DNA of 64,000 nucleotides from positions 33,833 through 97,832 of the forward strand of contig NZ_NGFO01000022.1 in the NCBI RefSeq assembly GCF_002149015.1. Direction: 5' to 3'. This DNA is from Gordonia lacunae. Its GTDB lineage: Bacteria; Actinomycetota; Actinomycetes; Mycobacteriales; Mycobacteriaceae. The position numbers and the translations under genes were made by a program. This document shows, piece by piece, positions 51,731-59,849 of the stretch; the first letter of the stretch is position 1, and each line of letters starts with the position of its first letter. The notes under the pieces were generated by a model that was not told the origin of the DNA, did no database searches, and worked only from the letters and a program-made list of their open reading frames with translations.

Positions 51731-52177
51731 ATGACCGCCGACCCTGATCTCGCCGATCTCGTCGGCGTCGACACGGCCCTCGTGGTCGTGGCCGCCGGAG
51801 TGATCCTCGTCTGGGCACTCGCCCTGGGCGTCTGGAAGTACCACGGCATCCGCACCTCGCCGGACCGGACGGCTCACATCTACGTGGACATCGCCCACCG
51901 GGCGGCGCTGATGTACTCGTTCGCCACTCTCGTACTCGCGGCGCTGGTCGAACTGAGCGCCTTCCCGACGACCGTCAACGTGATCGCGGCCGCGGTCCCG
52001 ATCGTATTCTTCGTCGCCGCGATCGCCGCGTACTGCATCCACGGGGCACTGCGGGACACCACGAATCAGTTCGTCGATTCGACTCCCGGCACGTACCTGT
52101 TCATGCTGGCGCTCATCGTGGGCGAGATCGGCGGCGTACTGGTACTGGTCGCCGGTGTGCTGGTGCGGTTGACGTGA
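51731..52177 (+). CDS. Four-helix membrane protein, function unknown
   Basis: This 148-residue protein starts at ATG 51731. Hydrophobic segments lie near residues 15-36, 56-76, 79-103 and 120-146, so four membrane passes are likely. The first cytoplasmic loop contains KYHGIRTSPDRTAHIYVDIAH, with several His and charged residues. No family is recognised. It is convergent with the lipase gene at 52193 with only 15 nt between. Its start is preceded by a hairpin that isolates it from the mycolyltransferase gene. Confidence 0.7.
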   Translation: MTADPDLADLVGVDTALVVVAAGVILVWALALGVWKYHGIRTSPDRTAHIYVDIAHRAALMYSFATLVLAALVELSAFPTTVNVIAAAVPIVFFVAAIAAYCIHGALRDTTNQFVDSTPGTYLFMLALIVGEIGGVLVLVAGVLVRLT

Positions 52178-52192
52178 CTGTCCCCCGGGGGC

Positions 52193-53029
52193 TCACCGGT
52201 CCCCGGTGTGCGAACGCAGCCAGGCCGTGACCGCGTCGAGCACCACAGCTTGCTCGGGCTCGTTGAAGATCTCGTGGAACAGGTCGTCGTAGATCACGAG
52301 TGTCTTGTCCGCCGACCCGGCCAGTCGCTCCACGAGTTCGCTGCCGCGCGGGTCGGTGAGTGCGTCCTCGCTGCCGTGCATCACCAGGATGGGCAACTGT
52401 AGCGACGGCAGGCGTTCGGGGAACGAACGCATGGTGCCGATCATCGCCCCACCGAGTCCGGCCGGGATCTTGCCGCGCGTCACGAGCGGATCGGTGTCGT
52501 AGGCGGCGACGACGGCCGGGTCCCGGGAGATGCTCGACGAACTCAGCTCGGTGGTGGGCAACCCCGGTGCTATCCGACCGATCAGCGGCGCGAATCGGAC
52601 GGCCAGGTCGGGTAGGTCGTCGCCGGGCAAGACGGCCGCCCCCGAGAGGATCAGCCCGTCGAGCTTGTCCTGGTGGTCGAGGGCGTAGTCGAGGGCGATG
52701 CACCCGCCCATGCTGTGCCCGACGAGGAACGTCGGGACGCTCCCGTCGGCGACGTGCGCGAGAACGGTGTCGAGGTCGTCGGTGAAGTCCGCGAACCGGC
52801 GTAACCGCAGGCGCTTGCCGCCCGACCGACCGTGACCGACATGGTCCGGGATCGCCACCAGGTAGCCCTCGGCGACGAGGCGCTCGGCGACGTGCAGATA
52901 CCGGCGGCCGTGCTCGGCGAGGCCGTGCACGACCACGACGACGCCGCGCGGACTCTCTCGGGGACGGTAGACGTCATAGACGATGGTGTGTCCGTGCCGA
53001 CCGCGAAAACTGTGTTCTTCCGGTGTCAT
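52193..53029 (-). CDS. Monoacylglycerol lipase-type hydrolase
   Basis: This 278-residue protein matches the serine aminopeptidase/monoglyceride lipase group: VVVVHGLAEHGRRYLHVAERL, IPDHVGHGRSGG, VGHSMGGCIALDYAL (nucleophile Ser about 107), ILVMHGSEDALTDPRGS and DDLFHEIFNEP (catalytic His). Mycobacterial relatives (Rv0183 type) hydrolyse monoacylglycerol. It has no signal peptide, so it is probably cytoplasmic or peripherally bound. A small coiled-coil gene lies 21 nt upstream on the same strand, possibly cotranscribed. Confidence 0.9.
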   Translation of the reverse strand: MTPEEHSFRGRHGHTIVYDVYRPRESPRGVVVVVHGLAEHGRRYLHVAERLVAEGYLVAIPDHVGHGRSGGKRLRLRRFADFTDDLDTVLAHVADGSVPTFLVGHSMGGCIALDYALDHQDKLDGLILSGAAVLPGDDLPDLAVRFAPLIGRIAPGLPTTELSSSSISRDPAVVAAYDTDPLVTRGKIPAGLGGAMIGTMRSFPERLPSLQLPILVMHGSEDALTDPRGSELVERLAGSADKTLVIYDDLFHEIFNEPEQAVVLDAVTAWLRSHTGDR

Positions 53030-53050
53030 TCCCTGATCTCGTTTCGGTGT

Positions 53051-53440
53051 TCAGTGCCAGCCGAGTCGCGCGACCACGGACTTGCCCGCCGACTCCAGGG
53101 CGCCCAGCGGCCGCAGGGCGGCCTCGCCGATGCCGACGAGCGCCTCGACCCGTCCGACGACACGCTCGAGCCGTCCCACGACGTCGGACATGCGGTCGAC
53201 GGTGGCGTCGACCTGGTCCAGGGTCCCCGACAGCCGCACGAGCGTCGAGTCGAGCTTCGCGATGGTCGCGTTCAGTCCGTCCATCGTGGGTCCGAGCCCG
53301 TCGAGGGTCTCGCCCATGTCGGCGAGGATTCCCTCGAGTTGTTCGACGGTCACGTCGGCGTTCAGCGCAGCCTGCGCCAGCTTCTTGATGCGCTGACGTT
53401 CCGGCGGTCTCGAAGATGCGTGCTCGCCCCTGTCGGCCAT
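53051..53440 (-). CDS. Small heptad-repeat (coiled-coil) protein
   Basis: This 129-residue protein starts at ATG 53440; the open frame extends to 53647 through repeat DNA and is not credible there. Residues about 20-110 are a run of short helices with seven-residue periodicity: VEQLEGILADMGETLDGLG, LNATIAKLDSTLVRLSGTLDQ, VDRMSDVVGRLERVVGRVE. It should form a long coiled coil or bundle and contains no Cys. No enzymatic domain is seen. Similar short coiled-coil proteins occur in mycolata, but I cannot name a function. Confidence 0.7.
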   Translation of the reverse strand: MADRGEHASSRPPERQRIKKLAQAALNADVTVEQLEGILADMGETLDGLGPTMDGLNATIAKLDSTLVRLSGTLDQVDATVDRMSDVVGRLERVVGRVEALVGIGEAALRPLGALESAGKSVVARLGWH

Positions 53441-53517
53441 GACGTGGATTATGACCCATCCGCGCCGGGCCGGGTGCCGGGTCGGCCGAACCCTTCGAGG
53501 CCCGTCGCTCTTGCTCG
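53441..53517. other. Short spacer before repeat arrays
   Basis: This stretch leads into a gene-free region of about 490 bases (53441-53931) that is filled mainly by two tandem arrays described separately. The segment CCCTTCGAGG(C/T)(C/T)CGTCGCT appears here and again at 53709, and related sequence appears near 55792. Confidence 0.5.
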
Positions 53518-53689
53518 CTGAGAAGCCAGCCTGCCAGCGCCACCCCCGACCCCTGAGGAGCGAGCCTGTCAGCGCCACCCCCGATCCCTGAGGAGCGAGC
53601 TTGCGAGCGTCACCCCGATCCCTGAGGAGCGAGCCTGCCAGCGCCACCCCGATCCCTGAGGAGCGAGCTTGCGAGCGTCACGAAGGGTT
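53518..53689. repeat. Tandem array of about five 34-35-bp units
   Basis: Units begin with CTGAGGAGCGAGC at 53553, 53588, 53622 and 53656, with a degenerate first unit at 53518. Spacings are 35, 35, 34 and 34 bp. The variable part alternates between GCCTGCCAGCGCC and GCTTGCGAGCGTC. Units are contiguous with no unique spacers, so this is not a CRISPR array. It looks like an expansion of the intergenic hairpin element family seen elsewhere in the window. Confidence 0.85.
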
Positions 53690-53738
53690 CGCAACCTCGG
53701 TCACCTGACCCTTCGAGGCTCGTCGCTATCGCTCCTCG

Positions 53739-53880
53739 CACCTCAGGGAGCGAAGGGGACAGCGCGTCCGCGGTTCTCGCACCTCAGGGAGCGGAGGGGA
53801 CAGCGCGTCCGCGGTTCTCACACCTCAGGGAGCGGAGGGGACAGCGCGTCCGCGGTTCTCACACCTCAGGGAGTGGAGGG
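53739..53880. repeat. Tandem array of three and a half 41-bp units
   Basis: Units starting with CACCTCAGGGAGCG lie at 53739, 53780, 53821 and 53862, exactly 41 bp apart. The body GAGGGGACAGCGCGTCCGCGG is nearly invariant, and the last copy is partial. The word CTCAGGGAGCG is the reverse-complement counterpart of CGCTCCCTGAG found at 55549, tying the array to the dispersed element. Confidence 0.85.
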
Positions 53881-53931
53881 CTCCCGCGTTCCGCATCGCA
53901 CCTCAGGCACAGCTCCGGCACCCGGAGTCGC

Positions 53932-54861
53932 TCACGCCAGCTGCGTGGCGACCTTCGAGGCGACGAGTTCGAGGTGGTCGAGATCCGACAGGTCCAGGGT
54001 CTGCAGATACATGCGCGTGACGCCCAACTCACCGTAGGTCGCGATCTTCGCGGCGACCTCGTCGGGCGTTCCCGCCGCGCCGTTCTCGCGCAACTCCGCC
54101 GGCTCCCGGCCGATCGCCTCGGCCCGACGCCGGAACTCGGCTTCGTCACGGCCGCAGCACAATACGAGCGCAGCCGAGTAGGTGAGTGACTCGGGGTCAC
54201 GACCCGCGTCGAGGCACGCCGTGCGCACGCGTCCGATGAGGTCGGCGGCAGCGTCGAGCGGCTGGAAGACGACGTTGAACTCGTCGGCGAAGCGCGCCGC
54301 GAGCGCGGGCGTTCGCTTCTTGCCGCTGCCTCCGATGATGATCGGCGGGCGTGGGCTCTGTACGGGTTTGGGCAGGGCCGGCGATTTCGAGAGGCGAAAG
54401 TGCTTGCCCTCGTAGTCGAACTCGTCACCCAGCGGGGTCTGCCACAGCCCGGTGATGATCTCGAGGTTCTCCTCGAGGCGTTCGAAGCGCTCCCTCAGCG
54501 GCGGAAAGGGAATGCCGTACGCCTCGTGCTCGCGCTCATGCCAGCCCGTACCGATTCCCAATTCGACACGGCCGCCACTCATCTGGTCGACCTGGGCGAC
54601 CGCGATCGAGAACGGACCGGGGAGGCGGAAGGTCGCCGACGACACGAGGGTCCCCAACCGGATGCGCGAGGTCTCGCGGGCCAGGCCGGCCAACGTGATC
54701 CACGCGTCGGTGGGTCCGGGAAGGCCGTCGCCGCCCATGCCGGTGAAATGATCCGAACGGAAGAAGGCGTCGTAGCCCAATTCCTCGGTCGCCTTGGCGA
54801 CGGTGAGCAGGTCATCGTAGGTCGCACCCTGCTGGGGCTCGGTGAAAATTCGCAGCTGCAC
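53932..54861 (-). CDS. LLM-class F420-dependent oxidoreductase
   Basis: This is a 309-residue protein with a GTG start. Luciferase-like barrel marks are EELGYDAFFRSDHFTGMGG, IRLGTLVSSATFRLPG, QMSGGRVELGIGTGWHEREH, PPIIIGGSGKKRTPALAARF and LQTLDLSDLDHLELVA. The GGSGKKR segment and the overall size match the F420-dependent subgroup of mycolata. It is cytoplasmic. It lies alone between repeat arrays and a secreted-protein gene, so there is no pathway context. Confidence 0.87.
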   Translation of the reverse strand: MQLRIFTEPQQGATYDDLLTVAKATEELGYDAFFRSDHFTGMGGDGLPGPTDAWITLAGLARETSRIRLGTLVSSATFRLPGPFSIAVAQVDQMSGGRVELGIGTGWHEREHEAYGIPFPPLRERFERLEENLEIITGLWQTPLGDEFDYEGKHFRLSKSPALPKPVQSPRPPIIIGGSGKKRTPALAARFADEFNVVFQPLDAAADLIGRVRTACLDAGRDPESLTYSAALVLCCGRDEAEFRRRAEAIGREPAELRENGAAGTPDEVAAKIATYGELGVTRMYLQTLDLSDLDHLELVASKVATQLA

Positions 54862-54989
54862 GTTTTCAACGTACGCCCGATGGGCACATCACCGATGGCG
54901 AGGCGGCGTGCGATCGGACCCCATCCGGCCCGGCGGCCATTCCGAATCGCTCCACGCACGACACCGTTCCTCGACAAAGGAGTTCCATC

Positions 54990-55403
54990 ATGAAGACGGT
55001 CACGCGCACAGCCCTCGGATTCGTCGTCGCGGCCGCAGGAGCGACCGCGGTATCCCTCGCCGCCGCACCGTCCGCCGGTGCCGCCCCAGCGGTGTGTCCG
55101 GCACTCCCCGGCCAGTCCTCGTCCCAGGCCTCATGTAGTGCGGAATCCGGCCCTTCCGGCCTCGCACTGGCCATCACCGACAACGGCGGTGTCGCCACCT
55201 CGACCGCCGACAACTTCGCCGGACCCGCGGCGATCGCTCTCGGCCCCGGCGCGACGGTCACCATGGACGGAGTGCGTCCCGGCCTGGCCATCGGTATCGC
55301 GGGGCCCGGCGGCGAGGTCGTCGTCGACGGCAAGAACGGGCCGACCTGCAAGGGACCGGCTTTCGCGGGCGACTTCCAGACCTTCAAGGGCTGCCTGTCC
55401 TGA
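54990..55403 (+). CDS. Small secreted protein
   Basis: This 137-residue protein starts at ATG 54990 with AAAGGAG upstream. Residues 1-32 are a Sec signal peptide (MKTVTRTALGFVVAAAGA, cleavage after AGA near 31). The mature part is Gly/Ala-rich with four Cys (CPAL, SCSAE, TCKG, GCLS), so two disulfides are possible. Repeats of the type GPAAIALGPG and GLAIGIAGPG suggest a beta-rich fold. The family is not recognised and no partner is evident. Confidence 0.75.
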   Translation: MKTVTRTALGFVVAAAGATAVSLAAAPSAGAAPAVCPALPGQSSSQASCSAESGPSGLALAITDNGGVATSTADNFAGPAAIALGPGATVTMDGVRPGLAIGIAGPGGEVVVDGKNGPTCKGPAFAGDFQTFKGCLS

Positions 55404-55861
55404 CCGTCACTCCCTCTGGGCTACAGAGACTTTCACCGCTTCTGCCCCTCGCTCGAGGCGCGAGGAGCGTCGGCCCATCAGCCCTGCTCCCTGATCAGAA
55501 AGAACCGCAAAGCCCCTGGCCCCCCAGCCCGAGAGATCTGCTGATCCACCGCTCCCTGAGAGCGCCCGGAGCGTGCGGAGGGCGCGTCACGAAGGGTTGG
55601 CGACGCATCTCGCCACGACCCTTCGTGACGGCCTCCGCAGGCTCCGGCCTCCTCAGGGAGCGGAGTCCTTCAGTGGTCCACGACGGCCGCCAGGCCGCAG
55701 ATACCGAGGTGCGAGGAGCACAAGCCGCCGGGCCGAGCAAGCGACGAAGGAGCGCGTCGAGGTCGACGAGCCTCGAAGGGTCGGGCGAGAACCCTTCGAG
55801 GCTCGCTTCGCTCGCACCTCAGGGAACGGAAGACCCGCTCGCCCTCAGGAATCCGCGCATG
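55404..55861. repeat. Gene-free region with nested inverted repeats (dispersed element)
   Basis: Outer arms CCGCTCCCTGAG (55549-55560) and CTCAGGGAGCGG (55652-55663) enclose inner arms GTCACGAAGGGT (55586-55597) and ACCCTTCGTGAC (55618-55629), forming a large imperfect hairpin. Further pieces (CCCTTCGAGGCTCG, CACCTCAGGGA) follow near 55794-55826. Open frames through it are composed of repeat DNA, so I call no gene. It may act as a terminator or REP-like element. Confidence 0.8.
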
Positions 55862-56365
55862 TCAGCTGAGTAAACCCCGCACGTACGCGGCCTGACCGAT
55901 GTGCTGGGTGTCGTCGTCGATCACGCTGATCAGTCGTACTCCGAGCGTGACCGGCGGGTCCCAGTTGCGGTCGACGATGCGGTCGAGGTCGCAATCCGTG
56001 AGCGCGCCGATGTAGTCGACACTGACCGCGTGCGTTGCGTCGTAGTACTCGCGCAGCAGCCCGGCGTCGTCGACGATCACCCGCGCCGCCTCGTCGGTCG
56101 ACTGTCCGTACCCGATCTCGCCGGGTGAGAACGGCAGTCCGAACCGGTCGACCCACCAACCGGTCACCCACACCTCGTCGGCCCCGGCCACGTCGGCGAC
56201 GTGGGAGTCCTGGACCCGGGTCAGATGCCACACGAGCCAGGCAATCGTGTTGGCGCCGGGTGCGGGCGCCTTGTTCAGCAGCTCGGACGTCGCCCCGTCG
56301 AGCACCGCGTGAACGTTGTCGGCCACTCGTCCGAGACCGTCGAGCAACACCTCTGAAGATCGCAT
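55862..56365 (-). CDS. DinB-like metalloenzyme (mycothiol-transferase type)
   Basis: This 167-residue protein starts at ATG 56365. It is a four-helix DinB/DUF664-like protein: RVADNVHAVLDGATSELL, NTIAWLVWHLTRVQDSHVAD and a C-terminal DDDTQHIGQAAYVRGLL carry the His residues expected for the metal site. In actinobacteria this family includes mycothiol-dependent transferases and isomerases that detoxify electrophiles. The exact reaction is unknown. It is divergent from the DszA-type monooxygenase gene (56423). Confidence 0.8.
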   Translation of the reverse strand: MRSSEVLLDGLGRVADNVHAVLDGATSELLNKAPAPGANTIAWLVWHLTRVQDSHVADVAGADEVWVTGWWVDRFGLPFSPGEIGYGQSTDEAARVIVDDAGLLREYYDATHAVSVDYIGALTDCDLDRIVDRNWDPPVTLGVRLISVIDDDTQHIGQAAYVRGLLS

Positions 56366-56422
56366 GGAGCAAGTTTAGGTTCGCGCTGGGCACAACGATG
56401 GCTACTCCGACGATCCGCCAGC

Positions 56423-57931
56423 ATGATTCCTCCGGTGTCAGAACCGAGCACCCCCCGCAAGATCCGCTTCAACGCCTTCGACATGAATTGCGTTGCGCAC
56501 CAGTCACCCGGACTGTGGCGTCACCCGGACGACCGGTCGTGGGACTACAACACCATCGACTACTGGGTCGACCTGGCCCGATTGCTGGAGACCGGCGGAT
56601 TCGACGGCCTGTTCATCGCCGACGTCCTCGGAACCTACGATGTGTACGCCGGCAACGACGAAGCCGCGATCCGCCAGGGCGCGCAGATTCCAGTGAACGA
56701 TCCCCTGCTGCTCGTCTCCGCAATGGCGCACGCCACCGAGCACCTCGGTTTCGGCGTCACCACCGGTACCGGTTTCGAGCATCCCTATCCGTTCGCGCGG
56801 CGCCTTTCGACGCTGGACCACCTCACGCGCGGCCGCATCGGCTGGAACGTGGTCACCGGCTATCTCCCTGCCGCAGCCCGCAACATGGGCGCCGACGACC
56901 AGCTCGAGCACGACGAGCGCTACAACCAGGCCGACGAGTACCTGACCGTCCTGTACAAGCTGTGGGAAGGGTCGTGGGAACGCGATGCGGTGCTCCGGGA
57001 TCGCGGGGCCGGCATCTTCGCCGACCCGGCCCGGGTCCATCACATCGGGCACCGCGGAAAGCACTTCACCGTGCCCGGCATTCACCTCTCCGAGCCGTCG
57101 CCGCAGGGTTCGCCGGTCATCTACCAGGCCGGGGCGTCGCCCCGCGGACGGCGTTTCGCCGCGGAGAACGCGGAAGCCATCTTCGTCGCCGCGCCGACCA
57201 AGGCCATCCTGCGGGACGTCGTGAGAAAGGTCCGCGACGAGCTGGTTCTCGCCGGGCGCGACCCGTACGACGCGAAGATCTACACCCTGCTGACGATCAT
57301 CACCGACTCGACTCCGGAGGCGGCCCGCGCGAAGGCCGCGGAGTACCAGTCCTACGCCAGCGCCGAGGGCGCGCTGGTCTTCATGTCGGGCTGGATGGGC
57401 ATCGACCTCGCGAGTTACGAAATCGACGAGCCGATCGGAAACGTGCACAGTAATGCGATCCAGTCCGCGGTGGCCGCATTCCAGCAGGCCAGCGACACCG
57501 GCGAGGAATGGCGGGTGCGGGACATCGCGGCGTGGGGCGGAATCGGCGGGATGGGTCCCGTCCTGATCGGCTCCGGGGACGAGGTGGCCGAAGCCCTGCA
57601 GGACTGGGTGACCGAGACCGACGTCGACGGCTTCAACGTCGCCTACGCGGTGACACCGGGGTCGTTCGAAGACATCATCACCCACGTGGTGCCCGCCCTC
57701 GAACGGCGCGGCCTCTACGACCGTGCCTACATCCCGGGAACGCTCCGCCACAAGCTCTTCGAGCGCGGAGATCTGTTGCCCGGGAACCACCGCGGGTCGA
57801 CCTATCGGGTCGGTGCAGTCAACTCGACCATCGACGATTCGATTCGGGACACCAACAGACTGGCCGGCGCCGGGAGCGGAGCGAGCGGGCCGAGATCGAC
57901 AGCCGACGCCACGCCCGGGAACCTCCGATGA
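56423..57931 (+). CDS. FMN-dependent monooxygenase of the NtaA/SnaA/DszA family
   Basis: This is a 502-residue luciferase-like protein with the long form typical of DszA/NtaA. Marks are RFNAFDMNCVAHQSPGLWRH, GGFDGLFIADVLGTYDVYAG, GVTTGTGFEHPYPFARRLS, LTRGRIGWNVVTGYLPAAARN, QLEHDERYNQADEYL and VIYQAGASPRGRRFAAENAEAIF. These enzymes use FMNH2 from a separate reductase to cleave C-S or C-N bonds. It is coupled (ATGA) to a MetN-type ABC ATPase, which suggests that it releases sulfur from an imported organosulfur compound. No flavin reductase gene is adjacent. Confidence 0.88.
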   Translation: MIPPVSEPSTPRKIRFNAFDMNCVAHQSPGLWRHPDDRSWDYNTIDYWVDLARLLETGGFDGLFIADVLGTYDVYAGNDEAAIRQGAQIPVNDPLLLVSAMAHATEHLGFGVTTGTGFEHPYPFARRLSTLDHLTRGRIGWNVVTGYLPAAARNMGADDQLEHDERYNQADEYLTVLYKLWEGSWERDAVLRDRGAGIFADPARVHHIGHRGKHFTVPGIHLSEPSPQGSPVIYQAGASPRGRRFAAENAEAIFVAAPTKAILRDVVRKVRDELVLAGRDPYDAKIYTLLTIITDSTPEAARAKAAEYQSYASAEGALVFMSGWMGIDLASYEIDEPIGNVHSNAIQSAVAAFQQASDTGEEWRVRDIAAWGGIGGMGPVLIGSGDEVAEALQDWVTETDVDGFNVAYAVTPGSFEDIITHVVPALERRGLYDRAYIPGTLRHKLFERGDLLPGNHRGSTYRVGAVNSTIDDSIRDTNRLAGAGSGASGPRSTADATPGNLR

Positions 57932-58983
57932 TCGAGGTGGTGGGGCTGACCAAGGTGTTCGGGGTCGGTTCACCGAGTCCGACGACGGTTCTCGACGACG
58001 TCGACTTCACCGTCGATGCCGGTGAGATCTTCGCCGTCGTCGGGCCGTCGGGTGCCGGCAAGAGCACCCTGGCCCGGTGTCTGAACCTGTTGGAACGTCC
58101 GACGTCGGGGAAGGTCGTCGTCAACGGCGAGGATCTCACCGCGCTCGGCACGTCGGGGCTGCGCGATGCCCGGCGCCGGATCGGGACCGTGTTCCAGTCG
58201 GCAAGTCTGCTGTCGCGCCGCACCGCGGCCCAGAATGTCGCGCTACCACTCGAATATCTGGGTGCGACACAACGATCGACTGCGTCGCGAGTCGGCGAGT
58301 TGCTGGATCTGGTCGGCCTCGCCGACAAGGCCGATCTGTACCCGCATCAGCTGTCCGGGGGTCAGCGACAGCGCGTCGGAATCGCACGGGCCCTGGCGCT
58401 CAAACCCTCGGTCCTCCTGTCCGACGAGGCGACGTCGGGTCTGGATCCCGCGGCCACGGACACCTTCCTCCGACTCCTCACCGACGTGCGCGACGAACTG
58501 GATCTCGCGGTGGTGTTCATCACCCATGAGATGGACACCATCGTGCGGGTCGCCGACACGGTCGGGCGGCTCGACCACGGCCGCATCGTCGAGCACGGCC
58601 GTCTGGAACAACTCGTCCTGGAACCGGATTCGGTACTCGGGCGGGCACTCCGGCCGCGTGGCCCGAGCGCCGAGCCGGGGTCGGCCGAGACCCCGGTCTC
58701 GGTGGTCTACAACTCCTCGACCGTTCCTGCGGACTGGTTGACGCGTCTGGGCACACGGCTCGATCTGCCGATCTCGGTGCTCGGCGCCAACGTCCAGACC
58801 ATCGACGGGACCGTCTTCGGCGACCTCACCGTGTCGGTGCCGGCCGGGCACGCGTCGGCATTCATCGGAGCCGCAGGCGAACTCGGCCTGGCCGCACGTC
58901 TTCTCACCGACCCCACGCCCCAATCCGACCCCGCCACCGTGGCGCCCAGTGACTCCGCCAAGGGCCCGGGGGTGGCCGCATGA
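57928..58983 (+). CDS. metN: MetN-type ABC transporter ATP-binding protein
   Basis: This 351-residue protein starts at ATG 57928, inside the monooxygenase stop. Walker A is GPSGAGKSTLAR (about residues 35-46), the signature LSGGQRQRVGIARAL (about 141-155), Walker B VLLSDEATSGLD and the H-loop FITHEMD. The C-terminal 90 residues form a NIL-type regulatory domain (VSVVYNSSTVPADWL, SVLGANVQTIDGTVFGDL). This combination is the methionine-importer MetN arrangement. The operon continues with metI and metQ. The substrate may be an organosulfur compound rather than methionine. Confidence 0.9.
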   Translation: MIEVVGLTKVFGVGSPSPTTVLDDVDFTVDAGEIFAVVGPSGAGKSTLARCLNLLERPTSGKVVVNGEDLTALGTSGLRDARRRIGTVFQSASLLSRRTAAQNVALPLEYLGATQRSTASRVGELLDLVGLADKADLYPHQLSGGQRQRVGIARALALKPSVLLSDEATSGLDPAATDTFLRLLTDVRDELDLAVVFITHEMDTIVRVADTVGRLDHGRIVEHGRLEQLVLEPDSVLGRALRPRGPSAEPGSAETPVSVVYNSSTVPADWLTRLGTRLDLPISVLGANVQTIDGTVFGDLTVSVPAGHASAFIGAAGELGLAARLLTDPTPQSDPATVAPSDSAKGPGVAA

Positions 58984-59687
58984 GTACGACGTACTCGGCG
59001 AACATCACTGTGCCGCTCGACGAGATTCCCGACCTGCTCATCCCGGCGGCGATCGACACGGTCCTGATGGTGAGCATCGTGATGGTCGTCGTGCTGGTGG
59101 TGGGCGTCCCGCTGGGCGCGCTCATCCACAACCTCGCTCCCGGTGGTCTTTTCGCGAGACGATCGCTGCACACTCCCCTGTCGTGGGTGATCAGCATCGG
59201 TCGCTCGCTGCCCTTCCTGGTCCTGATGACGGCGATCATCCCGTTCACCCGCCTGATCACCGGCACCAACATCGGTATCGCCGCGGCGGTGGTCCCGATG
59301 TCGATCGCCGGAATCGCCTTCTTCACACGCATTGTGGAGAACTCGCTGCGATCGGTCCCGGCGTCGACCATCGACGTCGCACGCGCCTCCGGGGGTTCCA
59401 ACGCGCAGATCATCTGGAAGGCACAGGTTCCCGAAGCACTGCCGAGCATCGTGGGCGGTCTGACGATTAACACGATCGCGATGATCGAGTACTCGACCAT
59501 CGCCGGCACCATCGGCGCAGGCGGACTCGGCTACGTCGCGGTGACCTACGGGTATCAGCGATTCGACCAGGGAGTCATGGTCGCGACCATCATCGTGCTC
59601 ATCGTGACGGTGGCCATCATCCAGGTCGCCGGCGACGCACTCGCCCGCAGCCTCAACCCGGTCACGTCCCGCCGGGTCAACCACTGA
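58980..59687 (+). CDS. metI: MetI-type ABC transporter permease
   Basis: This 235-residue protein starts at ATG 58980 (ATGA with metN). There are about five membrane segments. The ATPase-contact EAA loop is ARASGGSNAQIIWKAQVPEA (about residues 136-155). ISIGRSLPFLVLMTAIIPFTR is typical of MetI. It forms the membrane channel of a methionine-family importer with MetN and MetQ. Confidence 0.9.
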   Translation: MSTTYSANITVPLDEIPDLLIPAAIDTVLMVSIVMVVVLVVGVPLGALIHNLAPGGLFARRSLHTPLSWVISIGRSLPFLVLMTAIIPFTRLITGTNIGIAAAVVPMSIAGIAFFTRIVENSLRSVPASTIDVARASGGSNAQIIWKAQVPEALPSIVGGLTINTIAMIEYSTIAGTIGAGGLGYVAVTYGYQRFDQGVMVATIIVLIVTVAIIQVAGDALARSLNPVTSRRVNH

Positions 59688-59711
59688 CGAACCACACAAC
59701 GCCGGCCAGCA

Positions 59712-59771
59712 CTGCTCCCCGAGGAGCGCCCGGAGCTTGCGGAGGGCGCAAGCTCGCTCCTCAGGGAGCAG
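59712..59771. repeat. Dispersed hairpin element between metI and metQ
   Basis: A 17-bp arm at 59712-59728 pairs with 59755-59771 (one G-U), and an inner GAGCTTGC/GCAAGCTC pair completes the hairpin. A partial copy follows to 59808. It belongs to the same family as 55549-55663 and lies inside an operon, where it may lower transcription into metQ or protect upstream mRNA. Confidence 0.78.
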
Positions 59772-59849
59772 AGGTCGACGCTCGCAAGCTCGCTCCGTGA
59801 GGAGCAGGACCCGTCATCGCATCACCCAGCCACACCCGAAAGGCACCCC

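Noticed and set aside
53518..53880. CRISPR array
   Set aside because: Repeat units are contiguous with 34-35 or 41-bp periods and nearly identical bodies. There are no unique spacers and no cas genes nearby.
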